From Pseudodesulfovibrio portus (GTDB taxonomy: Bacteria; Desulfobacterota; Desulfovibrionia; Desulfovibrionales; Desulfovibrionaceae): a DNA stretch of 64,000 nt. The stretch covers positions 3,074,001 through 3,138,000 of the forward strand of contig NZ_AP026708.1 in the NCBI RefSeq assembly GCF_026000375.1. Direction: 5' to 3'. Each line of letters starts with the position of its first letter. The stretch's first letter is position 1. This document shows positions 18,102 through 27,365 of this stretch, one piece after another. Below the pieces are notes generated by a model. The model ran no database searches and had not been told where the DNA came from. It saw only the letters and a list, made by a program, of their open reading frames with translations. Both the position numbers and the translations under genes were made by a program.

Positions 18102-18911
18102 TTATTCGGTCTTGTCGCCGAGAGCCAGACGCTGGAAGCCGGCCACGGCGGCACCGCCCAGGATGTCCTTGACCTTCTTCTTGTCTTCCTTGATGAAGGC
18201 CTGCTCGATGAGGCAGACTTCGGAGTAGAACTTGCTCAGGCGGCCGGAGACGATCTTTTCGGCGATGTTTTCGGGCTTGCCCTCGTCCATGGCCTGCTTC
18301 ATGTACAGGGCCTTTTCCTTTTCCAGGACGTCAGCGGGCAGCTCGTCGGAAGCGATGCACTGCGGGTTCATTGCAGCCACGTGCATGGCCACGTCCTTGG
18401 CCAGGTCCTCGTCGCCGCCACCGGTCAGTTCGACGATGACGCCGAGCTTGTTGTTGGTGTGGACGTAGACGCCGAGCACGCCGTCGGTGGTGATCTTGGC
18501 AAAGCGGCCGACACCCATGTTCTCGCCGAGCTTGGCGATGAGGTCGGTGACGTCGGCCACGTCTGCGGGCAGGTCGTCGGCGTTGCCGGTGGTCACGTCC
18601 AGACCGGCGATCTTCTCGGACAGGGCTGCGGCAAAGGCCTTGAAGTCGTCGCCCTTGGCAACGAAGTCGGTCTCGCAGAGCAGCTCGGAGATGACGGCGG
18701 TCTTGCCGTCTTCGGAAACGTAGGGAGTGACCAGACCCTCGGAAGTGGCGCGTCCGGCCTTCTTGGCGGCCTTGGACAGACCCTTCTCGCGAAGGTACAT
18801 GACGGCTTTTTCGTCGTCGCCGCCGGACTCAACCAGCGCTTTCTTGCAATCCATCATTCCTGCGCCGGTCTTCTCGCGCAGGGCTTTCACTTGTGCAGCG
18901 GAAATAGCCAT
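18102..18911 (-). CDS. tsf: Translation elongation factor Ts
   Basis: EF-Ts exchanges GDP for GTP on EF-Tu. The 269-residue protein opens MAISAAQVKALREKTGAGMM followed by DCKKALVESGGDDEKA, the family signature. It includes SEGLVTPYVSEDGKTAVISE and LLCETDFVAKGDDFKAFA, the core contact region. The length is typical of the two-subdomain form. It starts two bases after the rpsB stop. Confidence 0.97.
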   Translation of the reverse strand: MAISAAQVKALREKTGAGMMDCKKALVESGGDDEKAVMYLREKGLSKAAKKAGRATSEGLVTPYVSEDGKTAVISELLCETDFVAKGDDFKAFAAALSEKIAGLDVTTGNADDLPADVADVTDLIAKLGENMGVGRFAKITTDGVLGVYVHTNNKLGVIVELTGGGDEDLAKDVAMHVAAMNPQCIASDELPADVLEKEKALYMKQAMDEGKPENIAEKIVSGRLSKFYSEVCLIEQAFIKEDKKKVKDILGGAAVAGFQRLALGDKTE

Positions 18912-18913
18912 TC

Positions 18914-19702
<789 letters not shown>

Positions 19703-19826
19703 GTGAATCTCCTGGGTTTTTCGTCCATCCCGCAGTCCACGAAGGAGCCCGTGCCATCACGGGCCACCCGGAGTTATGGGCGGGATGTGTGAATTTGAAG
19801 TCGCGGGTACTTAGCCCAATATTATA
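19703..19826 (-). promoter_or_regulatory. rpsB promoter -10 and structured leader
   Basis: TATAAT lies at 19821-19826 on the minus strand; no good -35 box is seen at the right distance. The leader that follows contains a perfect 6-bp hairpin CCCGTG-ATGG-CACGGG at 19748-19763, nested inside a longer pairing between CCCGCCC near 19782 and CGGG near 19735. The ribosome site is CAGGAGA just before the ATG. S2 is known to repress its own mRNA through the leader in other bacteria, so this may be an autoregulatory element (inference). Confidence 0.5.
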
Positions 19827-19890
19827 TGGAACGCAAGCTTTGGGGCGATTTTTTTCCGATTTGCGACAGAAAGTCGGAAAGACCGGCTGA

Positions 19891-20001
19891 TCCCCGAAGG
19901 TCTGATCCATGAGCCGGTTGCCCAGTCCGCCGAAATCCTTTGGCGCGTACCTGAAGACCTCGTTCCAGACTTCGGTGGATTCCATCCAGAAGTGGAGTTC
20001 C
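19891..20001 (-). pseudogene. Duplicated 3' fragment of the SPL-like radical SAM gene
   Basis: About 110 bases here repeat the last part of the radical SAM gene at 20353-20462, in the same orientation. Over the best ~95 bases I count about nine differences, mostly transitions. The fragment encodes MESTEVWNEVFRYAPKDFGG followed by LGNRLMDQ, against the same region of the intact gene with VFGYAPKD and LMAQ. The upstream part of the gene is absent and the frame runs on without matching the parent's end, so this is a remnant, not a gene. Confidence 0.85.
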
Positions 20002-20062
20002 ATGCTTGGCCGGTAAAAATGAGCCTTTCAGCGATTCGCAAAGTCTGGAGTTTTCGAGGCTG

Positions 20063-20344
20063 CTACCTCTCGATTAACGTATGAGCATGAATGAACAATA
20101 TCGTGGGGTCGGTGTCGTACTCGTCGTCCGCCATGAGGCCCATGTCGAGCAGGTGGGACATGGTGGCGCGGGCGTCGTCGGAATTGCGGATATCGAATCG
20201 CATGGGGAGATGGCCGGTGGAACGGTTTCGGTCCGAACCTTCTTCCTCGATGCCCACGTTCCAGTATTGGAAAACACCGCCGTGGTGATTGATGTGGCGG
20301 ACGATTTGTCCCACGACGGTTTTATTGACCTTGGGTTCTCTCAT
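20063..20344 (-). CDS. Hypothetical 93-residue protein coupled to the SPL-like gene
   Basis: I do not recognise the family. The product starts MREPKVNKTVVGQIVRHINH and ends DPTILFIHAHTLIER. It is soluble, His- and Asp-rich (6 His), and has no signal peptide. Its ATG follows the stop of the upstream radical SAM gene directly (TAAATG), a typical translational-coupling layout, so expression with the ParB-like/SPL-like pair is likely. The decayed duplicate of the SPL-like gene's end lies 60 bases beyond its stop, so this gene sits between the parent sequence and its copy. Confidence 0.65.
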   Translation of the reverse strand: MREPKVNKTVVGQIVRHINHHGGVFQYWNVGIEEEGSDRNRSTGHLPMRFDIRNSDDARATMSHLLDMGLMADDEYDTDPTILFIHAHTLIER

Positions 20345-21460
20345 TTATTCTTCTCCGAAAGCTTGCGCCATGAGCCGGTTGCCCAGCCCGCCGAAGTCTT
20401 TTGGCGCGTATCCGAAGACCTCGTTCCAGACTTCGGTGGACTCCATGCAGAAGTAGAGTTGCTTGTCCATGCCGTGCTTCCTGAGCCGGTCCACCATGAA
20501 CTTGAACTGGGCCACGCGCAGGGGGCGCAGGAGCCGCGCCTTGCCGTCCAGGCCGGGCACGAACTCGTTATATATGTATGTGGTGTCCGGGAAGTTGTTC
20601 TCGATGATCGGGGTCAGCTGGGGCATGCACCGGAACGACCCCAGCGACATGTAGGCGATCTGCTCCGGTTTCACATAGTCGAAGATCATGTCGATGGTCT
20701 CGGCGTAGCCTTCCTCCCAGCCGGGGTAGTGGATGATGGGGTCGAAGTGCAGGCAGACCCGGAACCCGGCCTCGGCGCAGGTGCGGGCCGCAGTCAGCCG
20801 CTCGCGCAGGGTGGAGACGTCGAATTCCTCGTGCTCGTTGATGAAGGGCGCGTTCAGGGACCAGGCGGGCAGGACGCGGTCCGTGCGCGTGGTCGCGTCC
20901 ATCCAGGTCAGGTCCACCACCTTGGATTTCAGCTCCAGGACCACGTTGTCGTAGTCCTCCAGGAAATGGATGAGGTTGGCGCTGTACCCGGTCAGGTGTT
21001 CCAGGGCCAGGGAGTCGGTGAACTCGCCGGTGCCCACCCGGTACCGGGTGTTGCGGTCCGCGCCGAAGGCGTTGCCCAACTCGGTGAACAGGTCGTCCTG
21101 GTTGGCCCATATCTTGAGCACCCGGTCCTGGAAGTATGCCTGGAGGATGCAGTAGGAGCAGGCCATGGGGCAGTTCTCACCGATGTGGATGATGCGGTAA
21201 CCGCAGCAGTGATAGGCGCGGGTGCCGGGGCAGAAGCGCAGGAACTTGCCCTTGTATTCCTTGAGGTAGAGCGCCTGGGTCTCGCCCCGCACGAATTCGA
21301 TGCGGTCCTGTTCCGGCGGGACCACGGTCCATGGGATGTCGGCCCGGTCGGTCCCGGCCAGCTTGTCGCGGACGCGGCGAGCCATGGGCGAATCCTGCAT
21401 GGACTCGTCGACGAACACGTGGCCGATCTTGCGCAGGTGGGAGGGGAGTCGCTTACTCAT
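20345..21460 (-). CDS. Spore-photoproduct-lyase-like radical SAM protein
   Basis: The 371-residue protein carries the radical SAM cluster motif CPMACSYC at residues 97-104 (CxxxCxxC, the SPL spacing), followed by ILQAYFQ as in the spore photoproduct lyase family. In Bacillus that family repairs the thymine dimer SP. The organism type here does not sporulate, so the substrate may be another DNA lesion or another molecule. The start is the ATG at 21458-21460, which overlaps the end of the ParB-like gene by 8 bases. A 93-residue gene follows with no gap. The C-terminal ~35 codons occur again, decayed, at 19891-20001. Confidence 0.85.
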   Translation of the reverse strand: MSKRLPSHLRKIGHVFVDESMQDSPMARRVRDKLAGTDRADIPWTVVPPEQDRIEFVRGETQALYLKEYKGKFLRFCPGTRAYHCCGYRIIHIGENCPMACSYCILQAYFQDRVLKIWANQDDLFTELGNAFGADRNTRYRVGTGEFTDSLALEHLTGYSANLIHFLEDYDNVVLELKSKVVDLTWMDATTRTDRVLPAWSLNAPFINEHEEFDVSTLRERLTAARTCAEAGFRVCLHFDPIIHYPGWEEGYAETIDMIFDYVKPEQIAYMSLGSFRCMPQLTPIIENNFPDTTYIYNEFVPGLDGKARLLRPLRVAQFKFMVDRLRKHGMDKQLYFCMESTEVWNEVFGYAPKDFGGLGNRLMAQAFGEE

Positions 21461-22415
21461 CCCGGCTCCCCAGCGACCAGAGTTTGTCCCATGCCGTGGA
21501 GGCGGCCATATTCTCAAGGTCCTTGACGGCCTGCTTGAGCTGCTCGCCGTTTTTGATCTGGATGGTCAGCTCGCTGCCGCCGGTTTCGAAACTGTCGGGC
21601 TGGGTCATGCGCCATTTGGTGCCCGCCGTGATTTCGGCGGCGACGGCGGCGTACCGCTCCTGCAAGCGCGTCAGCTCGGGGTGGCGGGCCTGTCGTGCAG
21701 CCGTGGACAGCCGGGCGATGGCGTCCTTGGGGGAAAGCCCTTGGGCCAGGGCGGCGTTCATGCCCGCCCGGTCCATGACTTCGGCCACGGCGACACCGTG
21801 CATCGTGGCGGTTTCGAAGAGCCAGGTGAGGACGTTGACGCCGCTGGAGCGCGACCAGGAAAGGCCCGTGAACAACGGCTTCACGGCGGCGAGGTCGTCT
21901 ACGGACATCCGGGCGAGGGGACTGACGGCCGCCAGGGGGACGTTGCCTGCGGTCAGCAGGGCCTGCCACTCCTTGTCCATGCCGAGCCAGGCCAGGAGGA
22001 ACCTGGCGTCCTTGGACTTGGGCTTGATGCCCAGCCGGGGCAGGATGTCCTGGCGCAGAACCCCCTCGTCCACACGCGGGGCGAAGTATTGCAGGGCCGC
22101 CAGGCGCATGCCGTCGTCGAGGGGCCGTTGCGCGTTGTCGGCCAGGTAGAGGAGGCCCGTTGACACGTCGTCGGCGTCCTCGACCATGCGCGCCAGCACA
22201 GGCTGCCCTGCTGCGGCCAGCGCTGCCAGCCGCGCGTGCCCGGCGACGAGGGTCAGCCCCGCCTCGGTTTCGCGGACCAGGACCGGGGATGCCTGCCCGA
22301 ATTCCGCCATGGATTCCGTCAGTGAATCAGAGGGTTTTTCAGCCCAGAAAAGGTGTGCGCCGTCGGCCCGGATCGACGTGGCCGAAGCCGTGAAAATCTC
22401 GCTGGTGAGCAGCAA
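21453..22415 (-). CDS. ParB-N / Spo0J-like domain protein
   Basis: The 320-residue product has an N-terminal ParB-like nuclease fold: SLTESMAEFGQASPVLVRET followed by GLTLVAGHARLAALAAAGQP and VLARMVEDADD. The GHARL box corresponds to the ParB CTP/DNA-binding GERR region, with His-Ala in place of Glu-Arg. No clear ParB helix-turn-helix or C-terminal dimer domain follows, so chromosome partitioning is unlikely. The start is TTG at 22413-22415, supported by AGGAG six bases upstream. It overlaps the downstream radical SAM gene by 8 bases, so the two proteins probably act together. The true function is unknown. Confidence 0.7.
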   Translation of the reverse strand: MLLTSEIFTASATSIRADGAHLFWAEKPSDSLTESMAEFGQASPVLVRETEAGLTLVAGHARLAALAAAGQPVLARMVEDADDVSTGLLYLADNAQRPLDDGMRLAALQYFAPRVDEGVLRQDILPRLGIKPKSKDARFLLAWLGMDKEWQALLTAGNVPLAAVSPLARMSVDDLAAVKPLFTGLSWSRSSGVNVLTWLFETATMHGVAVAEVMDRAGMNAALAQGLSPKDAIARLSTAARQARHPELTRLQERYAAVAAEITAGTKWRMTQPDSFETGGSELTIQIKNGEQLKQAVKDLENMAASTAWDKLWSLGSRDE

Positions 22416-22554
22416 ATTTCACTCCTGTAAGTTTCTCGATTGTTGAATGCAACCACTCGTAATATAAAGACAATGTCAGCAAAAAGCGGCGAAGCTGTCA
22501 AAAAAAGTTTGGAATAACAGGTGGATAGGATGGTGGAAAACCGACTCGGACCAC

Positions 22555-22584
22555 TTGACAACCTCGCGTCGGTCTTCCTATAGG
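22555..22584 (+). promoter_or_regulatory. Sigma-70-type promoter of the EF-G2 gene
   Basis: A perfect TTGACA at 22555-22560 is followed after 18 bases by TATAGG at 22579-22584. The 98-base leader carries a GAGGG/CCCTC hairpin (22622-22639) before the ribosome site GGAG and the ATG at 22683. Confidence 0.7.
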
Positions 22585-22682
22585 ACTAAACCCGTTAAAA
22601 ACCAAGTGCTGTACTTATCACGAGGGTTTTAGCTCCCTCGGAACCAATAAGGACAACCTGAAAAAACGATGTGGAGTGAAGT

Positions 22683-24743
22683 ATGCCTGACCTGAAAACA
22701 CAAAGAACCTATGCACTCGTCGGTCACGGCGGAAGTGGTAAAACCACCGTCGCCGAGATGCTTCTTTTCAATGCCGGAATTGTCAATCGCCTCGGCAAGG
22801 TCGAAGACGGAAATACCGTTCTCGATTACGAACCCGAGGAAATCAAGCGGCGCGGCTCGGTCCAGCCCGGTCTCGCCTGTTACAAGTGGAAAAAGAACGA
22901 CCACTTCCTCATAGACACCCCCGGCGACTCCAATTTCGCAGGTGATCTTTCCTATTCCTTGACCGCAGCCGACGGCGTGGTCATGGTCATCGACGCCGTG
23001 GACGGCGTGAAGCCGCTGACCCGCAAGGTCTGGGCGCAGATTCAGGAACAGGGCCTGCCCTCCATGATCGTCATCAACAAGATGGACCGCGACCGGGCCG
23101 ACTTCGATATGGCCTTCAACGGCATTTCCGAAGCCCTGGGTGCGCGCCCGGCGCTGCTGTTCTATCCCATCGGTTCCAAGGAAGATTTCAAGGGCGTGGT
23201 GGACATGATGTCCGGCAAGGCCCTCATGTTCGGCGCCGACGGCAAGGTCGAGGAGGGCGAGGTGCCCGCCGACATCGCCGACGAAGTCGAGGCCATCCGC
23301 GAGACCATGATCGAGAATATCGCCGAATCCGACGAGGATCTCATGGAGAAGTACTTCGAGGAAGGCGAGCTTTCCCCCGAAGACATCACCAAGGGTCTCA
23401 AGGCGGGCGTGGCCTCCGGCGAGCTGGTGCCCGTGGTGGTTTCCGCGGCCCTGAACTGCCAGGGCGGCCAGATGATCCTGGACACCGTGCAGAACCTGAT
23501 GCCCGGTCCCCTGGACCACAAGCCGTGGGTCGGCGTGGAAGGCGAGCGCGAGTCCTCCCCGGACGCGCCCCTGGCCTGCTTTGTCTTCAAGACCATGGCC
23601 GACCCGTTCGCCGGTCAGCTGACTGTTGTCCGCGTCCTCTCCGGCACGCTCAATCCCGACTCCCATCTCCTGAACGCCAGCAACGGCGAAAAGGAACGCG
23701 TGGGCCAGCTCCTGGCCATGAACGGCAAGGAACAGGCGCAGCTCAAGGGCGGCATGGGCCCCGGTTCCATCGTCACCCTGGCCAAGCTCAAGAACACCCG
23801 CACCGGGGACACCCTGGTCGAGAAGGACAAGTTTGAGCTGGCCAAGCCGGAAATGGCTCCGCAGCTGATCACCTTTGCCCTGGCTCCGGTCGAGAAGGGC
23901 GAAGAGGACAAGGTCTACGCCGCAGTGGCCAAGCTGCTCGACGAGGACATCACCCTGACCCTGTCCCGCGACGAGGAGTCCGGCGACATCCTGCTGTCCG
24001 GCATGGGCCAGAACCACATCGAGATTTCCGTTGAAAAGGCCAAGCGCCGCTACAAGACCGAGATCGTCCTGAAGACGCCCAAGGTTCCGTACCGCGAGAC
24101 CTTCAAGACCGGGGCCAAGGAAGTCCAGGGCCGTCACAAGAAACAGTCCGGCGGTCGCGGCCAGTTCGGCGACTGCTGGATCAACGTGACCCCCAGGCCG
24201 TCCGGCGCGGGCTACGAGTTCGAAGACAAGATTGTCGGCGGCTCCATCCCCCGCCAGTTCATCCCGGCCGTTGACAAGGGCGTCCAGGAGACCGCCGCGC
24301 GCGGCGTGCTGGCCGGTTACCCGGTCATCGACTTCCAGGTCTCCCTGTACGACGGCAGCTACCACAACGTCGACTCCTCGGAAATGGCCTTCAAGGTGGC
24401 CGGTTCCCTGGCCTTCAGGAAGGCCTGCGAAAAGGCCAAGATGGCCCTGCTCGAACCGGTCATGCTCGTGACCGTGGCCGTGCCCGATTCCTTCATGGGC
24501 GACGTCATCGGCGATCTGTCGTCCCGTCGCGGCAAGGTCCTGGGTTCCGACTCCCAGGCCGGCATCACCGAGGTCCGGGCCCACGTGCCCATGGCCGAGA
24601 TGCTCAAGTACGCCCCGGACCTCAACTCCATGACCGCGGGCCAGGGCACCTTCTTCATGGAATTCGCTTCCTACGAGGAATGCCCGCCCCAGGAAACCGA
24701 GAAGGTCATCGCCGCCAACAAGAAGGCGGACGAAGCCGAGTAG
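22683..24743 (+). CDS. Elongation factor G paralogue, EF-G2 type
   Basis: The 686-residue translational GTPase has the EF-G five-domain layout: GTPase, domain II, III, IV (KTGAKEVQGRHKKQSGGRG) and V (PDSFMGDVIGDLSSRRGKVL). The P-loop reads GHGGSGKTT at 14-22, where canonical EF-G has GHIDAGKTT. Switch II reads DTPGDSN, with Asp82 replacing the catalytic His of DTPGHVD. The NKMD guanine motif is intact. These traits identify the EF-G2 group of paralogues. The main fusA is not in this window. The role (back-up translocation, recycling or a regulatory GTPase) cannot be read from sequence. It has its own promoter and terminator. Confidence 0.88.
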   Translation: MPDLKTQRTYALVGHGGSGKTTVAEMLLFNAGIVNRLGKVEDGNTVLDYEPEEIKRRGSVQPGLACYKWKKNDHFLIDTPGDSNFAGDLSYSLTAADGVVMVIDAVDGVKPLTRKVWAQIQEQGLPSMIVINKMDRDRADFDMAFNGISEALGARPALLFYPIGSKEDFKGVVDMMSGKALMFGADGKVEEGEVPADIADEVEAIRETMIENIAESDEDLMEKYFEEGELSPEDITKGLKAGVASGELVPVVVSAALNCQGGQMILDTVQNLMPGPLDHKPWVGVEGERESSPDAPLACFVFKTMADPFAGQLTVVRVLSGTLNPDSHLLNASNGEKERVGQLLAMNGKEQAQLKGGMGPGSIVTLAKLKNTRTGDTLVEKDKFELAKPEMAPQLITFALAPVEKGEEDKVYAAVAKLLDEDITLTLSRDEESGDILLSGMGQNHIEISVEKAKRRYKTEIVLKTPKVPYRETFKTGAKEVQGRHKKQSGGRGQFGDCWINVTPRPSGAGYEFEDKIVGGSIPRQFIPAVDKGVQETAARGVLAGYPVIDFQVSLYDGSYHNVDSSEMAFKVAGSLAFRKACEKAKMALLEPVMLVTVAVPDSFMGDVIGDLSSRRGKVLGSDSQAGITEVRAHVPMAEMLKYAPDLNSMTAGQGTFFMEFASYEECPPQETEKVIAANKKADEAE

Positions 24744-24763
24744 GTTCCGATCAAGCGCAATGC

Positions 24764-24807
24764 GGAGGGCGGCGGGTTCATACCCGTCGCCCTCTTTCTT
24801 TTCCTTG
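24764..24807 (+). terminator. Terminator of the EF-G2 gene
   Basis: GAGGGCGGCGGGT pairs with ACCCGTCGCCCTC (one G-T) around TCAT, followed by TTTCTTTTCC. It lies 21 bases after the stop codon. Confidence 0.85.
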
Positions 24808-24863
24808 TTTGATGCAGTGATTTGGTTTACTTATTCGGGAGTTTTGCTCAACAAGGATGGACA

Positions 24864-25586
24864 ATGTTTCGACGCTTATTTTTCGTGCCGCTTTTGTATT
24901 TGGTGACGGTCTACTACAGCATCAGGATGATGCAGGTGGACCCCGAGAAAGCCACTCCCGAGGAATACGATTACTGGGGGCTCAAATGGGGTGACGCCGC
25001 CGTCAGACTCGCGGGCATCAGGATCGAGGCCGACCTGGGCGAGGTGGACCCCAAGGGGCACTACGTTTTCATCGGCAACCACCAGTCCAACCTGGATATC
25101 CCGGTGCTGTTCCGGGTGCTCAAGGGCAACCGCATCCGGTTCGTGGCCAAGAAATCCCTGTTCGACATCCCCATCTACGGCAAGGCCTTGGCCCATTCGG
25201 GACACATCTGCATCGACCGCGAGAATCGGCGTGCGGCCATGAAGTCCCTCAGTGAGGCCGTGGACAGGGCAAAGGAAGGCATCTCCCCGGTCATTTTCCC
25301 GGAGGGCACCCGCAATACGGAACTTTCCCAGCTCATGGAGTTCAAGGTCGGCGGCATGATCATCGCGCTGAAGGCCGGGCTGCCCGTGGTGCCCATCGTC
25401 ATGACCAACACCGGCCGCATCATGTCCAAGGGCAAGCTGACCATCGACAACCGGCCTGTGGTCCGGGTCAAAGCCCTGCCGGTCATCGACCCCTCCGAGT
25501 ACACCCTGAAGGAGCGGGAGAAGCTCAAGGACGACCTCTTCGACATGATGAACACGGCCTATCAGGAACTGCTCGCTCAAGGATAG
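24864..25586 (+). CDS. plsC: 1-acyl-sn-glycerol-3-phosphate acyltransferase
   Basis: PlsC adds the second acyl chain to make phosphatidic acid at the inner membrane. The 240-residue product starts MFRRLFFVPLLYLVTVYYSI, a membrane anchor. It has the catalytic NHQSNLD (N72-D78, the HX4D motif) and FPEGTR at 145-150. The ATG at 24864 has AAGGAT eight bases upstream; a longer frame from 24822 lacks support. It ends two bases before the RNase J start, so the two are co-translated, a pairing without an obvious biochemical link. Confidence 0.94.
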   Translation: MFRRLFFVPLLYLVTVYYSIRMMQVDPEKATPEEYDYWGLKWGDAAVRLAGIRIEADLGEVDPKGHYVFIGNHQSNLDIPVLFRVLKGNRIRFVAKKSLFDIPIYGKALAHSGHICIDRENRRAAMKSLSEAVDRAKEGISPVIFPEGTRNTELSQLMEFKVGGMIIALKAGLPVVPIVMTNTGRIMSKGKLTIDNRPVVRVKALPVIDPSEYTLKEREKLKDDLFDMMNTAYQELLAQG

Positions 25587-25588
25587 TC

Positions 25589-27244
25589 ATGGCAGGAAAC
25601 GCAATCACTCTCTACCCCCTCGGCGGCCTCGGCGAGATCGGCATGAACTGCATGCTCTACAAGACCGACCGCTCCATGGTCATGGTGGACTGCGGGCTCA
25701 TGTTCCCGGAGGACTACCATTTCGGGGTGGACGTGGTCATTCCCTGCTTCGACTTCGTGCTCAAGAACAAGTCCAGCCTGCACGGCATCGTCCTGACCCA
25801 CGGCCATGAGGACCACATCGGCGCGCTGCCGTGGCTGTTGCAGAACGTTGACGTGCCGGTCTACGGCTCGGAGTTCACCCTGGGGCTGGTGGAGAACAAG
25901 CTCAGGGAACATGACCTGGACAGGTGGGCCGACCTGCGGCCCGTGCGTCCCTACGACCGGGTGCTGCTCGGCGATTTCCGGTTCAATTTCTTTCCGGTCT
26001 GCCATTCCATCATCGAGGGGTACGGGCTGGGCATCGAAACGCCTGCGGGCCGGGTGGTGCACACCGGCGACTTCAAGATCGACCGCAACCCGCTGGGCGG
26101 CCATGCAACGGACCTGGCCGCGTTCCGCAATTTTTCCGAGCCGGGCGTAAAGCTCATGCTATCCGACTCCACCAACGTGGGCAGCGAGGGGTTCGCCCTG
26201 ACGGAGCGGGAGATCAAGGTCAGCCTGCGCGAGATTTTTTCCACGGCCAAGGGGCGCATCCTCGTTTCGCTTTTCTCGAGCCACATCCAGCGGATGCAGG
26301 AAGTCTTCGACCTGGCCGACGCCGAGGGCCGCAAGGTGGCCGTGTCCGGCAAGTCCATGGCCCGGAATATCGAGCTGGCCCGCGAGCAGGGGCACCTCAA
26401 GGTTCCCAAGGGCACGTTCATCGAACTGGACACCATTTACGAGTACGCGGACAACGAATTGGTCCTGCTGGTGACCGGCTCCCAGGGTGAGCCCCTGGCC
26501 GCCCTGTCCCGCATGGCCGCAGGCGAGCACCGCCAACTGGCGGTCAGGCCCGACGACCTGGTCATCCTCTCCTCCCGGTTCATCCCGGGCAACGTGCGCG
26601 CCATCAACCGGGTCATCAACAACCTGTACCGCCTTGGGGCCGAGGTTCTGTACGAGAAGATGCACGGCGTCCATGCCTCGGGCCACGCCCACGCGGGCGA
26701 ATTGACCCTGATGCTCCAGACCGTGCGGCCCGAATATTTCATCCCGGTTCACGGCGAGTACCGCCATCTGGTCAAGCACATGCGGCTGGCCTGCGAGTGC
26801 GGCGTGGACGAGGACAAGTCCATGGTCGTGGAGAACGGGCAGCCCGTGACCTTCTTCGAGGACGACGGCATCAAGCTGCTGCCGCGCATTTCCGCCGAGA
26901 AGATCCTGGTGGACGGCAAGGGCGTGGGCGACGTGGGCCAGTCCGTGCTCAAGGAACGCCAGCTCCTGGCCGGCGAGGGCATGGTCATCGTGGTCCTGGT
27001 GGTGGACGAGGCCACCGGAGAAATCTCCATGGGCCCGGACATCATGTCCAAGGGCTTCGTGTTCGAGGAGGAGTACCGCCACCTCCTGGACGACGCCAAG
27101 TGTATCGTGCTCGACGTGCACGAGAACATCGCGCCCGGCGACACCACCAAGCTCAAGGAACGCATCCGCTCGGCCCTGCGCCGCTTCTTCCGCAAGGTGC
27201 TCGGCCGCGACCCGGTGGTCGTGCCGCTGGTTATTTCCGTTTAG
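25589..27244 (+). CDS. rnj: Ribonuclease J
   Basis: RNase J is a metallo-beta-lactamase-fold 5'-3' exo- and endoribonuclease in mRNA turnover. The 551-residue product has the metal site HGHEDHIGA at 71-79, the beta-CASP region with STNVGSEGFALTEREIKVSL, and the C-terminal HGVHASGHAHAGELTLMLQT followed by PEYFIPVHGEYRHLVKHMRL. Length is as expected. RNase J in a bacterium that also has PNPase (49968-52208) fits the mixed decay machinery of many deltaproteobacteria. Repeat copy A follows the stop directly and may act as its terminator. Confidence 0.95.
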   Translation: MAGNAITLYPLGGLGEIGMNCMLYKTDRSMVMVDCGLMFPEDYHFGVDVVIPCFDFVLKNKSSLHGIVLTHGHEDHIGALPWLLQNVDVPVYGSEFTLGLVENKLREHDLDRWADLRPVRPYDRVLLGDFRFNFFPVCHSIIEGYGLGIETPAGRVVHTGDFKIDRNPLGGHATDLAAFRNFSEPGVKLMLSDSTNVGSEGFALTEREIKVSLREIFSTAKGRILVSLFSSHIQRMQEVFDLADAEGRKVAVSGKSMARNIELAREQGHLKVPKGTFIELDTIYEYADNELVLLVTGSQGEPLAALSRMAAGEHRQLAVRPDDLVILSSRFIPGNVRAINRVINNLYRLGAEVLYEKMHGVHASGHAHAGELTLMLQTVRPEYFIPVHGEYRHLVKHMRLACECGVDEDKSMVVENGQPVTFFEDDGIKLLPRISAEKILVDGKGVGDVGQSVLKERQLLAGEGMVIVVLVVDEATGEISMGPDIMSKGFVFEEEYRHLLDDAKCIVLDVHENIAPGDTTKLKERIRSALRRFFRKVLGRDPVVVPLVISV

Positions 27245-27248
27245 GCGG

Positions 27249-27365
27249 TGCCTCCGGCGGCCGGGGGAAGGGGAAGGGAAAACTTTTGAGAAAGTTTTCC
27301 CTTCCCCTTCCCCCGGACCCCCAACCCCTTCCTTTTCAAAACTTTTTGTGGGCGCATTCGCGCGG
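27249..27365 (-). repeat. Intergenic repeat family, copy A (inverted)
   Basis: This is one of four copies of a ~110-base intergenic element. In family orientation it reads a GCGCGAATGCGC start, ACAAAAAGTTTTG, a purine-rich GGAAGGGGTTGGGGGTCC, then a long hairpin built from GGGGGAAGGGGAAGGGAAAA and its complement, ending GGCCGCCGGAGGC. It lies immediately after RNase J. The hairpin can fold as RNA and could end transcription. Confidence 0.85.

Noticed and set aside
21453-22415. Chromosome-partition ParB
   Set aside because: There is no parA neighbour, no parS-like palindrome was noticed and the helix-turn-helix and dimer domains are not recognisable.
22629-24584. 651-codon open frame antisense to the EF-G2 gene
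   Set aside because: It is a composition effect of GC-rich coding sequence: no ribosome site, no recognisable motif, and a complete EF-G paralogue lies on the other strand. The same reasoning removes the long frames opposite infB (55329-58211) and the TPR gene (44499-47867).
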